A stretch of DNA of 64,000 bases from an uncultured Pelagibacteraceae bacterium (GCA_902581605.1 CACHPE010000008.1:1-64000); one strand, 5' to 3'; shown: positions 36,346 through 44,257, numbered from the stretch's first letter. Notes: generated from the letters alone by a model not told the origin. Numbers and translations: made by a program.

Positions 36346-36379
36346 AAATAAGGAGGGTAAATCAACACCCTCCTTATTT
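36346..36379 (-). terminator. Rho-independent terminator/attenuator between ugpB and ugpA
   Basis: A perfect 13-bp stem (AAATAAGGAGGGT with ACCCTCCTTATTT) has an 8-base loop. On the minus strand it is followed by a U-rich tail (TTTATTTTAC). It lies just past the ugpB stop (36390) and before the ugpA start (36331). Partial termination here would yield more binding protein than permease, as is known for many ABC importers. A similar element separates pstS from pstC. Confidence 0.88.
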
Positions 36380-36389
36380 AAATTATTAA

Positions 36390-37697
36390 TTATAAAGTTT
36401 TAGCGAATTGTTTTAACAATTTAGCTGCACCTTTATCCATGTTCTGCAATCCTTTTTCGATTGATATTTTGCCGTTTAACATTGGCTCAACATTTTCGTA
36501 AATTACTTCACGAATTTGTGGCCAATTACCAGCTCTATATCCACCAGGAATAGTCGAACCTTCTAAGCTTAATTGTTCACCAACTGCTTTATGATATGGA
36601 GAAGCTCTATAGAAATTTATAGTTTCAGCTAACTCTATTCCACCTTTAGTTACTGCAGAGTAACCAGTCATATTGTGATAATACAGATCCATCTCTGGAG
36701 AACCCATAAATTCTATAAATTTAGCAAGTCCTTTGTACTCTTCCTCAGTATGACCATTTAAGATCCAGTTAGCAGCACCACCGATAAACGTTGGATACTC
36801 TTTACCACCAGTTACAGAATCCCAGTAAGGAATATGGTTTACTGTAAAGTTAGGTACAACACCTTTCATTCCACCGAACGAAGCAGCTGAACCAAACCAA
36901 AATGCAGCTTCACCAGCTATAAATGGAGCTTGGTTATCTCCCCACGCTCTTCCTTTATATCCATAAAAGCCTTTTTCATACCATTCCTTGACTTTTTTCC
37001 AATGCATTACAAATGCATCTGTTTCAGCAAATAAAGTTTTTGTTGGAACAGCATCGTAACCATTGTTTCCATCAGTCATAAGTAGATTATGTCTTGAAAA
37101 GAAATTTTCTGTCCATATCCAAGGAAAGTGACTTTGAACTAAAGGTATGTATCCGGCAGCTTTAATTTTTGGAGCTATAGCCTCAAACTCTTCATAAGTT
37201 TTTGGAACTGACTCAATTCCTACTTTTTTCAATATGTCCATGTTTGCATACATCAAACAAGTTGAGCTATTGAAAGGCACACCAATCATTTTTCCATCAG
37301 AGTCTGCATAGAAATTTTTAATGCCTGGAATATAATTGTCAGCATCTACATCAATGCCATATTTCTCTGCCATTTCTTCAAAACCGATGACAACACCATT
37401 TTTTACTTGCGCTACCATTATTGCAGCACCAGCATCATAAACCTGTGAATAGTGTGGTTGGTCTCCTGCTCTAAATGCAGCAATAGTTGCCGCCATGTTA
37501 TCTTCATAACTTCCTTTTCCTGTAGGAATGACCGTATATTGATCTTGTGAAGCGTTAAATCTATTTGCAATTTCAATAATTACATCACCAAGAAAACCAC
37601 TGTTTCCGTACCACCAATGAATTTCTGTTTTTGAATAACTGTGTGATGTAAAAGAGAAAGTAAATAGAATTGTTAAAACACTAAGTATTTTTTTCAT
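36390..37697 (-). CDS. ugpB: sn-Glycerol-3-phosphate ABC transporter substrate-binding protein
   Basis: A 435-residue periplasmic binding protein with a signal peptide (residues 1-22, ILSVLTILFTFSFTSHSYS). The mature start TEIHWWYGNSGFLGDVI, the GSYEDNMAATIAAFRAG region and the later PTFIGGAANWILNG match UgpB proteins. The aromatic WWYG and GGAANW resemble residues that hold glycerol-phosphate in UgpB (inference). It is the promoter-proximal gene of the ugp operon and lies divergent to glpD with a 144-bp spacer. Confidence 0.93.
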   Translation of the reverse strand: MKKILSVLTILFTFSFTSHSYSKTEIHWWYGNSGFLGDVIIEIANRFNASQDQYTVIPTGKGSYEDNMAATIAAFRAGDQPHYSQVYDAGAAIMVAQVKNGVVIGFEEMAEKYGIDVDADNYIPGIKNFYADSDGKMIGVPFNSSTCLMYANMDILKKVGIESVPKTYEEFEAIAPKIKAAGYIPLVQSHFPWIWTENFFSRHNLLMTDGNNGYDAVPTKTLFAETDAFVMHWKKVKEWYEKGFYGYKGRAWGDNQAPFIAGEAAFWFGSAASFGGMKGVVPNFTVNHIPYWDSVTGGKEYPTFIGGAANWILNGHTEEEYKGLAKFIEFMGSPEMDLYYHNMTGYSAVTKGGIELAETINFYRASPYHKAVGEQLSLEGSTIPGGYRAGNWPQIREVIYENVEPMLNGKISIEKGLQNMDKGAAKLLKQFAKTL

Positions 37698-37751
37698 ATC
37701 TATCCTTCTGTTAAGTTTAGTTTATTTTATTTTTTATTAATAATTAATTAA

Positions 37752-37785
37752 TGTTAAGGTATTATGAAATTGTAAATAATTTCAT
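37752..37785. promoter_or_regulatory. ugpB/glpD divergent control region: 22-bp palindrome and weak Pho-like repeat
   Basis: ATGAAATT-GTAAAT-AATTTCAT (37764-37785) is a perfect 8-bp inverted repeat with a 6-bp spacer in the middle of the ugpB/glpD spacer. Overlapping it, on the minus strand, 37770-37752 reads ATTTCATAATACCTTAACA. This fits the CTGTCATA/CTGTAACA 11-bp-period Pho pattern at 12 of 16 half-site positions. The palindrome could be an operator for a glycerol-phosphate-responsive repressor, but I recognise no consensus. Neither element is secure. Confidence 0.35.
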
Positions 37786-37841
37786 TTAAAAATTTTAAAT
37801 TTCTAAAAGAGGTTGTATATTTTTAAAAAATCATGATTTAA

Positions 37842-38993
37842 ATGTCTAAAATTTTTGATTTATTCATAATAGGTGGCGGTATAAACGGCGCAGGTATTGC
37901 GAGGGATGCTGCAGGTAGAGGTTTATCAGTTTGTTTAGCTGACAAAGGTGAGATTGGAGGAGCAACCTCATCTTGGTCGACGAAATTAGTACATGGTGGT
38001 CTTCGTTATTTAGAAAATTATGAATTCAAATTAGTTAGAGAATCTCTCAAAGAAAGAGAAATTGTTTATAAAATTGCTAAACATATTTCCAAACCGATTC
38101 CTTTTATAATTCCTTATGCAGATAAAATTCGACCAGCCTGGTTAATTAAATTTGGTTTGTTTTTGTACGACAATTTAGGTGGCAAAAGCAATATACCAAA
38201 ATCAAAAAAATTTGATCTTACAAAAAAATATTCAAATATTCTTAAAGAAAAATATAAAACTGGTTTTCAATATTTTGACATTCAAATTGATGATAAAAAA
38301 TTAACAAAGTTAAACGCTCAAGATGCAAAAAGAAACAACGCTAAAATACTAGAATATAACAAAGTTAAAAAAGCTGAAATTATTAATAATGAGTGGGTCA
38401 TTAGTCTTCAAAATGGAAAAAAAATAAAATCAAAAGTTTTAATCAATGCATCTGGACCATGGATAAATGAAACTTTAAATAAAAATATAAAAATAAAATC
38501 TAAGAAAAAAATAAGACTGGTTAAAGGAAGTCATATCATTACAAAAAAATTGTACAAAGAAAACGTTGCATTCACATTTCAAAATACAGATAAAAGAATA
38601 ATATTTGTGTTACCTTATAAAGGGAAGTTTTCTTTAATTGGAACAACTGAAGTGGAAGTGAAATCACCAGAAAATAAAGGGATATCTAAAAAAGAAATTA
38701 GCTATTTAATTAATTCAGTAAACAATTACTTAAAAAAACAAATCAGAACAAAGGACATCGTAGATACTTATTCAGGAATACGACCTTTAATTGAAGACTT
38801 TAATTCAGCTTCAAAAGTTACAAGGGATTATGTTTTTGATCTAAAAATTATTAAAAAATTGCCTTTATTGAATATCTATGGAGGAAAACTTACCACCTAC
38901 AGAAAATTGTCCGAAAAAGTTCTTGTTGATCTAAAAAGGTTTTTACCTAAGACAAAAAAAGGTCCATGGACACACAAAAAGAAGCTTTTTTGA
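37842..38993 (+). CDS. glpD: FAD-dependent glycerol-3-phosphate dehydrogenase, C-terminally short
   Basis: A 383-residue GlpD-family flavoprotein that oxidises G3P to dihydroxyacetone phosphate, passing electrons to quinone at the membrane. The FAD motif IIGGGINGAGIARDAAGRG is at residues 8-26, then GGATSSWSTKLVHGGLRYLE, and NIYGGKLTTYRKLSEK is the last conserved block. GlpD proteins are usually about 500 residues; this one stops soon after GPWTHKKKLF and lacks the C-terminal helical cap domain. The TGA stop is followed in frame by a copy of the phyH 3' end, so the end coincides with a recombination junction. The catalytic FAD domain is whole; activity is uncertain. Confidence 0.85.
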   Translation: MSKIFDLFIIGGGINGAGIARDAAGRGLSVCLADKGEIGGATSSWSTKLVHGGLRYLENYEFKLVRESLKEREIVYKIAKHISKPIPFIIPYADKIRPAWLIKFGLFLYDNLGGKSNIPKSKKFDLTKKYSNILKEKYKTGFQYFDIQIDDKKLTKLNAQDAKRNNAKILEYNKVKKAEIINNEWVISLQNGKKIKSKVLINASGPWINETLNKNIKIKSKKKIRLVKGSHIITKKLYKENVAFTFQNTDKRIIFVLPYKGKFSLIGTTEVEVKSPENKGISKKEISYLINSVNNYLKKQIRTKDIVDTYSGIRPLIEDFNSASKVTRDYVFDLKIIKKLPLLNIYGGKLTTYRKLSEKVLVDLKRFLPKTKKGPWTHKKKLF

Positions 38994-39044
38994 TTTCCAT
39001 TCCCTAAAATGAAACATTATGTTTCTATCTTTGAACTTCAATAA
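38994..39044 (+). pseudogene. Stranded 3' fragment of a phyH-type gene
   Basis: Directly after the glpD stop, in the same frame, the sequence encodes FPFPKMKHYVSIFELQ then TAA. It matches the end of the PhyH protein at 30116-30997 (PLPKRKHYVSIYELQKN). No upstream part of phyH is present. It is the left part of the right-hand 122-bp repeat and shows that a phyH gene once preceded the gene at 39107. Confidence 0.85.
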
Positions 39045-39124
39045 AATTAAATCACATTAAAGTTTATTGTAATAAATCTTTAACAAAACATTCATATAAA
39101 TTTTGAATGTCATTTTTAAAAAAA
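39003..39124 (+). repeat. 122-bp direct repeat, right copy
   Basis: An ungapped match (108/122 by hand) to 30950-31071. It contains the phyH 3' fragment, the spacer with a good Pho-box-like element and -10, and the first six codons of the small membrane-protein gene. It marks the right boundary of the ugp/glpD block. The spacing between the two copies is 8053 bp start to start. Confidence 0.93.
39067..39100 (+). promoter_or_regulatory. Pho-box-like promoter of the arsenate operon
   Basis: TTGTAATAAATCTTTAACA (39067-39085) has two 7-bp half-sites at an 11-bp period. It resembles the element upstream of pstS (CTGTAACAATTCTGTAATA) and that upstream of the kinase gene (TTGTAACACAACTGTAACT). TATAAA follows at 39095-39100, nine bases after the box, the spacing expected of PhoB-activated promoters, and the ATG is at 39107. 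The second half-site has T for G, so binding may be weaker. Confidence 0.55.
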
Positions 39125-39331
39125 TATCTTAAGTGGATCAGTACACTTTTAGTGTTAACAGGTATTTTACTTACAAATCTTAATATTTACCCGCTGAATA
39201 TTTATTTTCATGGGCTTGGTGTTGTTGGATGGACAATTTCAGGTTTCTTATTAAAGGATAAGGCCATTTTAACTAACTTTGGATTACAAATTCCATTATT
39301 TGTAATCGGAATTTATAAAATTATTTTTTAA
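39107..39331 (+). CDS. Small membrane protein (DUF6552-like)
   Basis: A 74-residue protein with two or three hydrophobic segments (LLVLTGILLTNLNIYPLN, GLGVVGWTISGFLL, LQIPLFVIGIYKII). It resembles small marine alphaproteobacterial membrane proteins annotated as DUF6552; the family name is from memory and the function is unknown. Its last base is the first base of arsC (39331), so it is translated with the arsenate genes. Its first codons and promoter are duplicated at 31054. Confidence 0.75.
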   Translation: MSFLKKYLKWISTLLVLTGILLTNLNIYPLNIYFHGLGVVGWTISGFLLKDKAILTNFGLQIPLFVIGIYKIIF

Positions 39332-39762
39332 TGAAAAATATTTTATTTGTATGCACAGGAAATTCAGCAAGAAGCATTATAGCTGAGAGTATTATCAATA
39401 ATGAATACTCAAATAAATTTAAAGCTTTTAGTGCTGGTAGTAATCCATCTGGAACAATTAATATTGATGTTAGAAGTTTTTTAGAGAAAAATAAAAATTA
39501 TGATCTAACTAATTATAGTTCTAAAAACTTTGAAGAGTTTATAAATAATGAAATAAAAATGGATCATGTAATAACAGTATGTAATAACGCAAATTATGAG
39601 GTATGTCCTATTTGGCCTGATAAAAACCAAATTATACACTGGAATATAGACGATCCTGTGGCTAAACTTCAAACTGCAAATAACGAAGAAAAGCAAATAA
39701 TCATTAGAAACACTTTTAATATTATAAGCAATAAAATTAAAGATTGGCTAGATGAAAAATAA
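39331..39762 (+). CDS. arsC: Arsenate reductase, low-molecular-weight phosphatase type
   Basis: A 143-residue LMW-phosphatase-fold ArsC. The P-loop FVCTGNSARSIIAES has the CX5R nucleophile. The cysteine pair in VCNNANYEVCPIWPD matches the redox relay of thioredoxin-coupled arsenate reductases. HWNIDDPVAK is the family Asp-Pro motif. It reduces arsenate to arsenite, which a channel or pump must remove. The aquaporin gene overlaps its end by 11 bases. Placement beside phosphate-uptake genes makes sense because arsenate enters through phosphate systems. Confidence 0.9.
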   Translation: MKNILFVCTGNSARSIIAESIINNEYSNKFKAFSAGSNPSGTINIDVRSFLEKNKNYDLTNYSSKNFEEFINNEIKMDHVITVCNNANYEVCPIWPDKNQIIHWNIDDPVAKLQTANNEEKQIIIRNTFNIISNKIKDWLDEK

Positions 39763-40411
39763 AAATAAATATTTTCTTTCAGAATTTATTGGAAGTTGCT
39801 TTCTAGTAATGATCATAGTTGGGTCAGGTTTAATGGCAGAAAATCTTACCAATGATACAGCGGTAATGCTAATTGCAAATACTATAGCAACTGGAGCTGG
39901 ATTGTTTGTGCTAATAACTGTTTTTGCTGATGTGTCTGGGGCTCATTTCAATCCATTTGTAAGTATTGCTATGACAATTACAGGAAAGTTAAAAAAACGT
40001 CTTCTACCCTTTTATATTTCAGCTCAGATCCTAGGATGTTTGTTAGGTGTGGCTTTAGCTAATTTCTTTTTTGAACATCAGATTTTTGAATTATCGACAA
40101 AATCAAGAGATGGTATCTACATTTTTGTATCAGAAATTATTGCTACTTTAGGACTAATAATCATTATTTTTGGATCCATGAAGTCAGGTAAAATTACCGT
40201 AGCTGCATCTGTTGGGTTATATATTACAGCTGGTTATTGGTTTACTTCATCAACATCCTTTGCAAATCCTGCTGTAGCAATAGCAAGAACATTCACAGAG
40301 TCTTTTACTGGTATAAGTTATTTAAACACTCCTTTTTATATAGTTGCTGAATTAATTGGTATGTTAATTGCTGTTTTTATTGCAAAAAAATTATTCTTAA
40401 AAAAAAATTAA
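39752..40411 (+). CDS. Aquaporin/MIP-family channel (likely arsenite exit, AqpS-like)
   Basis: A 219-residue six-TM MIP-family channel. The two half-helix motifs are SGAHFNPFVSIA, NPF rather than NPA, and SFANPAVAIARTF with NPA and the selectivity Arg. Overlap with arsC (11 bases) and the absence of an ArsB or Acr3 pump suggest arsenite leaves down its gradient through this channel, as proposed for AqpS in rhizobia. Glycerol or water transport is an alternative, given glpD close by. The altered first NPA may widen or shift the pore. Confidence 0.87.
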   Translation: MKNKNKYFLSEFIGSCFLVMIIVGSGLMAENLTNDTAVMLIANTIATGAGLFVLITVFADVSGAHFNPFVSIAMTITGKLKKRLLPFYISAQILGCLLGVALANFFFEHQIFELSTKSRDGIYIFVSEIIATLGLIIIIFGSMKSGKITVAASVGLYITAGYWFTSSTSFANPAVAIARTFTESFTGISYLNTPFYIVAELIGMLIAVFIAKKLFLKKN

Positions 40412-40432
40412 AAAATTTTAAAGTTATAATAA

Positions 40433-40461
40433 ATACGCCCGATAAAATTAATCGAGCGTAT
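40433..40461 (+). other. Hairpin after the aquaporin gene, not a clear terminator
   Basis: ATACGCCCGAT and ATCGAGCGTAT pair over 11 positions with one mismatch around a 7-base loop, the most GC-rich element of this AT-rich spacer. It is followed by ATTAAGGGGTGGATTGAC, not a T-run, so it is not a standard Rho-independent terminator. It may protect the arsC-aquaporin mRNA end or be part of a small RNA. Confidence 0.5.
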
Positions 40462-40566
40462 ATTAAGGGGTGGATTGACAATTAAAAAATTTAAATATTC
40501 TATAATTTATTTATAAAATAAAAATGAATGAAATATTTATTTTTTATTAAAAATTTATTACAAAGA

Positions 40567-40588
40567 AACTATTATTAAACTAATAGTT
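40567..40588. terminator. Candidate bidirectional terminator between aquaporin and ppx
   Basis: AACTATTA-TTAAAC-TAATAGTT is a perfect 8-bp stem with a 6-base loop. On the plus strand it is followed by GTGTTTTTTT. On the minus strand it is followed by a U-rich stretch (TTTCTTTGTAAT...). It lies between two convergent genes ending at 40411 and 40606. The AU-rich stem is weak. Confidence 0.55.
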
Positions 40589-40605
40589 GTGTTTTTTTAA
40601 AGAGT

Positions 40606-42117
40606 TTAACTATTTGAATATAATACTCTTGGTTCTAAAAATAATTCTCGTGCAAGAGCTTTAAATCTTTTTGTAACTTGTTTAGAAATTATTTCTTGAT
40701 GTTGTGCTGGAATTTTTAAAAATACAGAGTTACCTCTTTTATACAATTTAAATTCCTCTAAGAAGATAGTTGAAATAGATGTAAGTGAGTGAGCAAATCT
40801 TAAGGCTGCACCAACTTGTTTACTAGAAAAAATTTCATTATTATTTAAAAATGTCAAATATTCTATTTTAGGGTTGTATTTAATGCTGCAGTACCTCCAA
40901 TAACATGAAAGAGCTATTTGAATTCTTTCTTTATGTGAAAGTCTCAATAAAGGGGTATTTAATGTTTCTTGAAAAACTAATTCTGCCTTTTGAAAAGCAC
41001 CAAGTCCCCAATCCATATGACTTAAAACACAAGCCAAATTAAGTAATTTTTCATTAAAATGTTCATTACCCTCAAATACAGGTTTGATAAATTCATGATA
41101 TTTTTTGTAAGTTAATCCCAAATCACCTCTTTTCTTAGAAATATATTCTAATGATTTCTCAAAAACTTGAGAGTTATCAATATTTTTAAAGTAATCTTTT
41201 GCTAGAGATCCCTCTCTAATTCCGCTTATAGAACATATTATGTTTTTTGGATTTGTTACATTCATGATCTCATCTAATATTATAGCGCTGTATGGTAGAT
41301 AAGGTGTTCTAGATTTAGATATATATTCAACTGTTTTTAGTTTTGCTTTATTGAAAGATGCAATTTTTTCTAAAAATGATGATATAGTTTCATAATTTAC
41401 CGAATACTGATGAATTATGTGGACAGGGTGTTTATTTTGAAACAAATGAAGTTTAAATAAAGCTCTCCATGTTCCACCAACTAAATATAGGTTTTCAAAT
41501 TTTTTTTTAGATAACCATTTCTCGTCTTTGAAAAGTTTTTTTATATATTTGGAAAGGTTTCTCTTTTTTACAATTGGATTATTTATTAATCTTAAAACAC
41601 CTAAGGGTAAAGATGTTTTATTAGTGATCAAACCATTTTCAACTCGAGCTAGTTCTAAACTACCTCCACCAAGATCAGCAACTAACCCATCTACATTATC
41701 AAATCCAATTTTAACACCTTCTGCTGAACAAATTGCTTCTTCCTCACCACTTAAGATTTCTATTTTTTTCTTAAAAAGATTTTCTACATATTCAACAAAT
41801 GGTTTTGCATCAGTTGCTTCTCTTAAAACAGCAGTTGCTATTATTTTTAAATTAACAATTTTAGAAACATTTAAAATCTCTGAAAATCTCTTCAATACTT
41901 TTTGAGCATAATCAACACCAGACTTATGAAGTTTTCTTGATTTATCTAAATTTTTACCAAGTTCACAAACAGCTTTTTCATTGAAAAATGGCACACGAGA
42001 AGAGCTAAAATCTTCATAAATTAGCATCCTAATAGAATTAGATCCTATATCAATAACTGCTAATTTAGCAGGTTTTAATTTTAAATTTTGTTTATTTTTA
42101 AAAACTTTAATTTCCAC
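40606..42117 (-). CDS. ppx: Exopolyphosphatase, Ppx/GppA family
   Basis: A 503-residue enzyme releasing phosphate from polyphosphate ends (or pppGpp). The ASKHA-fold phosphate motifs are LAVIDIGSNSIRMLIYED at residues 19-36 and GLVADLGGGSLELA near residue 144, with the catalytic Glu in SGEEEA. A C-terminal HD-like helical domain includes LSHMDWGLGAF. It overlaps ppk by 11 bases; Ppk makes and Ppx breaks polyphosphate, a phosphorus store. Gene pair is typical. Confidence 0.94.
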   Translation of the reverse strand: MEIKVFKNKQNLKLKPAKLAVIDIGSNSIRMLIYEDFSSSRVPFFNEKAVCELGKNLDKSRKLHKSGVDYAQKVLKRFSEILNVSKIVNLKIIATAVLREATDAKPFVEYVENLFKKKIEILSGEEEAICSAEGVKIGFDNVDGLVADLGGGSLELARVENGLITNKTSLPLGVLRLINNPIVKKRNLSKYIKKLFKDEKWLSKKKFENLYLVGGTWRALFKLHLFQNKHPVHIIHQYSVNYETISSFLEKIASFNKAKLKTVEYISKSRTPYLPYSAIILDEIMNVTNPKNIICSISGIREGSLAKDYFKNIDNSQVFEKSLEYISKKRGDLGLTYKKYHEFIKPVFEGNEHFNEKLLNLACVLSHMDWGLGAFQKAELVFQETLNTPLLRLSHKERIQIALSCYWRYCSIKYNPKIEYLTFLNNNEIFSSKQVGAALRFAHSLTSISTIFLEEFKLYKRGNSVFLKIPAQHQEIISKQVTKRFKALARELFLEPRVLYSNS

Positions 42118-44257
42118 TTTTAATTAATCTTAAGTTTAATTTTTTCGGTTTCATTTTTAATTTAGCTTTACCTCTTCCAGATAAACTAGGATTATTCATA
42201 AAATAATCATGGGCTGAAAAAGAATCATTTTCACTATATTTTATTTTTTTATAATTTCCACTAGCATCGAGTTCCCAACTTTGTTTTTTATCTAAATAAT
42301 TAGCTAACATAATTTGATCAAGAACTTGTTCATGGACTGTTTGGTTTTCAATTGGAACTAGAAGTTCAACTCTTCGATTTAAATTTCTTGGCATTAAATC
42401 TGCTGATGAAATAAAAACTTTTGCATCTCTACTAGGCATTGTTTTTCCATTTGAAAAACAATAAATTCTTGAGTGTTCCAAAAATCTTCCAATCATGCTT
42501 TTAACTATTATATTTTCAGATTTATCTTTAACTCCAGGTCTTAAACAACAAACACCTCTTACAAATAAAAATATCTTTACTCCAGCATTTGAAGCTTCGT
42601 AAAATTTATCAATTATCGATGGATCTACTAAGGAATTCATTTTGGCCCATATTTCACCTTTTTTACCTTTTTTGACATTTGCTATCTCGTTAGCAATACA
42701 TTTGTTCAAAGTTTCCCTAAGATTAATTGGTGATATAGATATTTTACTAAGATTTCGTGGTTTTGAATAACCAGTTACATAATTAAAAAATTTTTCTACA
42801 TCAGTTGCTATTTTTTTATCAGAGCTAAATAAAGATAAGTCAGTATAAATTTTTGCATTAACTGGGTGATAATTACCAGTTCCCAGATGTATATAAGTTT
42901 GAATTTTTCCCTGCTCCTTTCTTAATATTAAAGATGATTTTGCATGTGTTTTATATTTTGCAAAACCATAAACTATTTGAATTCCTGCCTTTTCTAAACT
43001 TCTTGAAAGTTGAATGTTTGCTTCTTCATCAAATCTTGCTTTGATCTCTATTAAAGCGGTTACTGTCTTTCCATTTTCAGCTGCTGTTATTAAGGCTTTA
43101 ACAATTGGAGAGTCTAACGTTGTTCTGTATAGAGTTTGTTTAATTGCTATAACTTTTTTATCATATGCAGCTTGATTTAAAAACTCAACGACAGCATCAA
43201 ATGTTTCAAAAGGGTGATGAACTATTAAATCCTTTTTTTTTATAGTATCAAAAAAATTATTATTAAATTCCTTTAATCTCTCAACCTCTCTGGGATTAAA
43301 ATTTTTAAATCTTAATTTAGAATTTTTAATTTTACAAACTTGGTCGATATCTTGAATTCCAACAATGCCTTCAATTTCATAGATGTATTCAGATTTTACG
43401 TTTAACTTATTGGTTATAAACTTAATTAAGTCATTATTACTTTTTTTTAAAATTTCTAAACGTACGATGTCACCTGTTCTTCTTCTTTTTAAAGCCAATT
43501 CAAAAGATCTTACTAAATCTTCGGCCTCCTCTTGAATTTCTACATCACTATCTCTTATAACTCTAAATAACATTTTTTTATCTAAATCATGATCAGGAAA
43601 TATTTCAGAAGCAAAAAAACTTATAACATCATCAATAATTAAAAATTTCTTAAAACTTTTATTTCCATCTATTTCAATAAATCTTGATAAAGCTTTTGGA
43701 ATTACTATTATTGCATTTAAAACTCTTTTTTTATTTTTCTTATTTAATCTCATAACTAATGCTCTTCCTTGATTTGCAATAAATGGAAAGGGATGAGCTG
43801 GGTCTATTGCCGATGGTGTTAGCAGAGGGTAAATTTCTTCATTAAAAATTTTAAATAATCTTTTTTGATCCGATTTACTTAAATTTTCAGGTTTAACTAT
43901 ACTTATATTTGCTTTTTTTAATTGAAGAATTAAATCTCTATATATTTTATTTTGTTTATTAAGAAGATTATTTGTTTCCAAAATAACTTCACTCATTTGT
44001 TCATCAGGAGTAAGACCATCAGAGCTAAGAGAATCTACCTCTTGCTTGATTTGACTATATAAACCCGCGACACGTACCATAAAGAATTCATCTAAATTTG
44101 ATCCAGCTATAGATAAAAATTTAATTCTTTCATAAAGTGGGTTTTCAATATTTTGGGCTTCTAGAAGAACTCTGTCGTTGAATTTGAGCCAAGACAATTC
44201 TCTATTTATGTATTTAGATCTAAGTATTTCTTTATCTTGTTTTTTTAATGCAGTCAT
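42107..44257 (-). CDS. ppk: Polyphosphate kinase 1
   Basis: Ppk1 polymerises ATP gamma-phosphate into polyphosphate at the membrane. The protein is 716 residues from the chosen start. It begins YINRELSWLKFNDRVLLEAQ and has the catalytic His in AKYKTHAKSSLILR, then THLGTGNYH as YIHLGTGNYHPVNAKIYTD. The second PLD-like His is in LEHSRIYCFSNG. An upstream TTG at 44278 is possible, but ATG 44257 (MTALKK) is preferred. Divergent from sixA with only 13 bases between start codons, so each promoter must lie within the other's coding region or farther upstream. Confidence 0.95.
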   Translation of the reverse strand: MTALKKQDKEILRSKYINRELSWLKFNDRVLLEAQNIENPLYERIKFLSIAGSNLDEFFMVRVAGLYSQIKQEVDSLSSDGLTPDEQMSEVILETNNLLNKQNKIYRDLILQLKKANISIVKPENLSKSDQKRLFKIFNEEIYPLLTPSAIDPAHPFPFIANQGRALVMRLNKKNKKRVLNAIIVIPKALSRFIEIDGNKSFKKFLIIDDVISFFASEIFPDHDLDKKMLFRVIRDSDVEIQEEAEDLVRSFELALKRRRTGDIVRLEILKKSNNDLIKFITNKLNVKSEYIYEIEGIVGIQDIDQVCKIKNSKLRFKNFNPREVERLKEFNNNFFDTIKKKDLIVHHPFETFDAVVEFLNQAAYDKKVIAIKQTLYRTTLDSPIVKALITAAENGKTVTALIEIKARFDEEANIQLSRSLEKAGIQIVYGFAKYKTHAKSSLILRKEQGKIQTYIHLGTGNYHPVNAKIYTDLSLFSSDKKIATDVEKFFNYVTGYSKPRNLSKISISPINLRETLNKCIANEIANVKKGKKGEIWAKMNSLVDPSIIDKFYEASNAGVKIFLFVRGVCCLRPGVKDKSENIIVKSMIGRFLEHSRIYCFSNGKTMPSRDAKVFISSADLMPRNLNRRVELLVPIENQTVHEQVLDQIMLANYLDKKQSWELDASGNYKKIKYSENDSFSAHDYFMNNPSLSGRGKAKLKMKPKKLNLRLIKSGN

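Noticed and set aside
31072-39002. Transposon or prophage origin for the ugp block
   Set aside because: No transposase, integrase, terminal inverted repeats or short target duplication is seen. The 122-bp repeats are made of host gene ends, and codon style matches the neighbours.
38991-39044. Read-through or selenocysteine at the glpD TGA to add FPFPKMKHYVSIFELQ
   Set aside because: The tail is a PhyH end, not a GlpD domain. No SECIS-like structure is evident, and in-frame continuation has a one-in-three chance.
40433-40461. Hairpin after the aquaporin as a Rho-independent terminator
   Set aside because: There is no T-run after the stem. It is kept only as a structural element; a better terminator candidate lies at 40567-40588.
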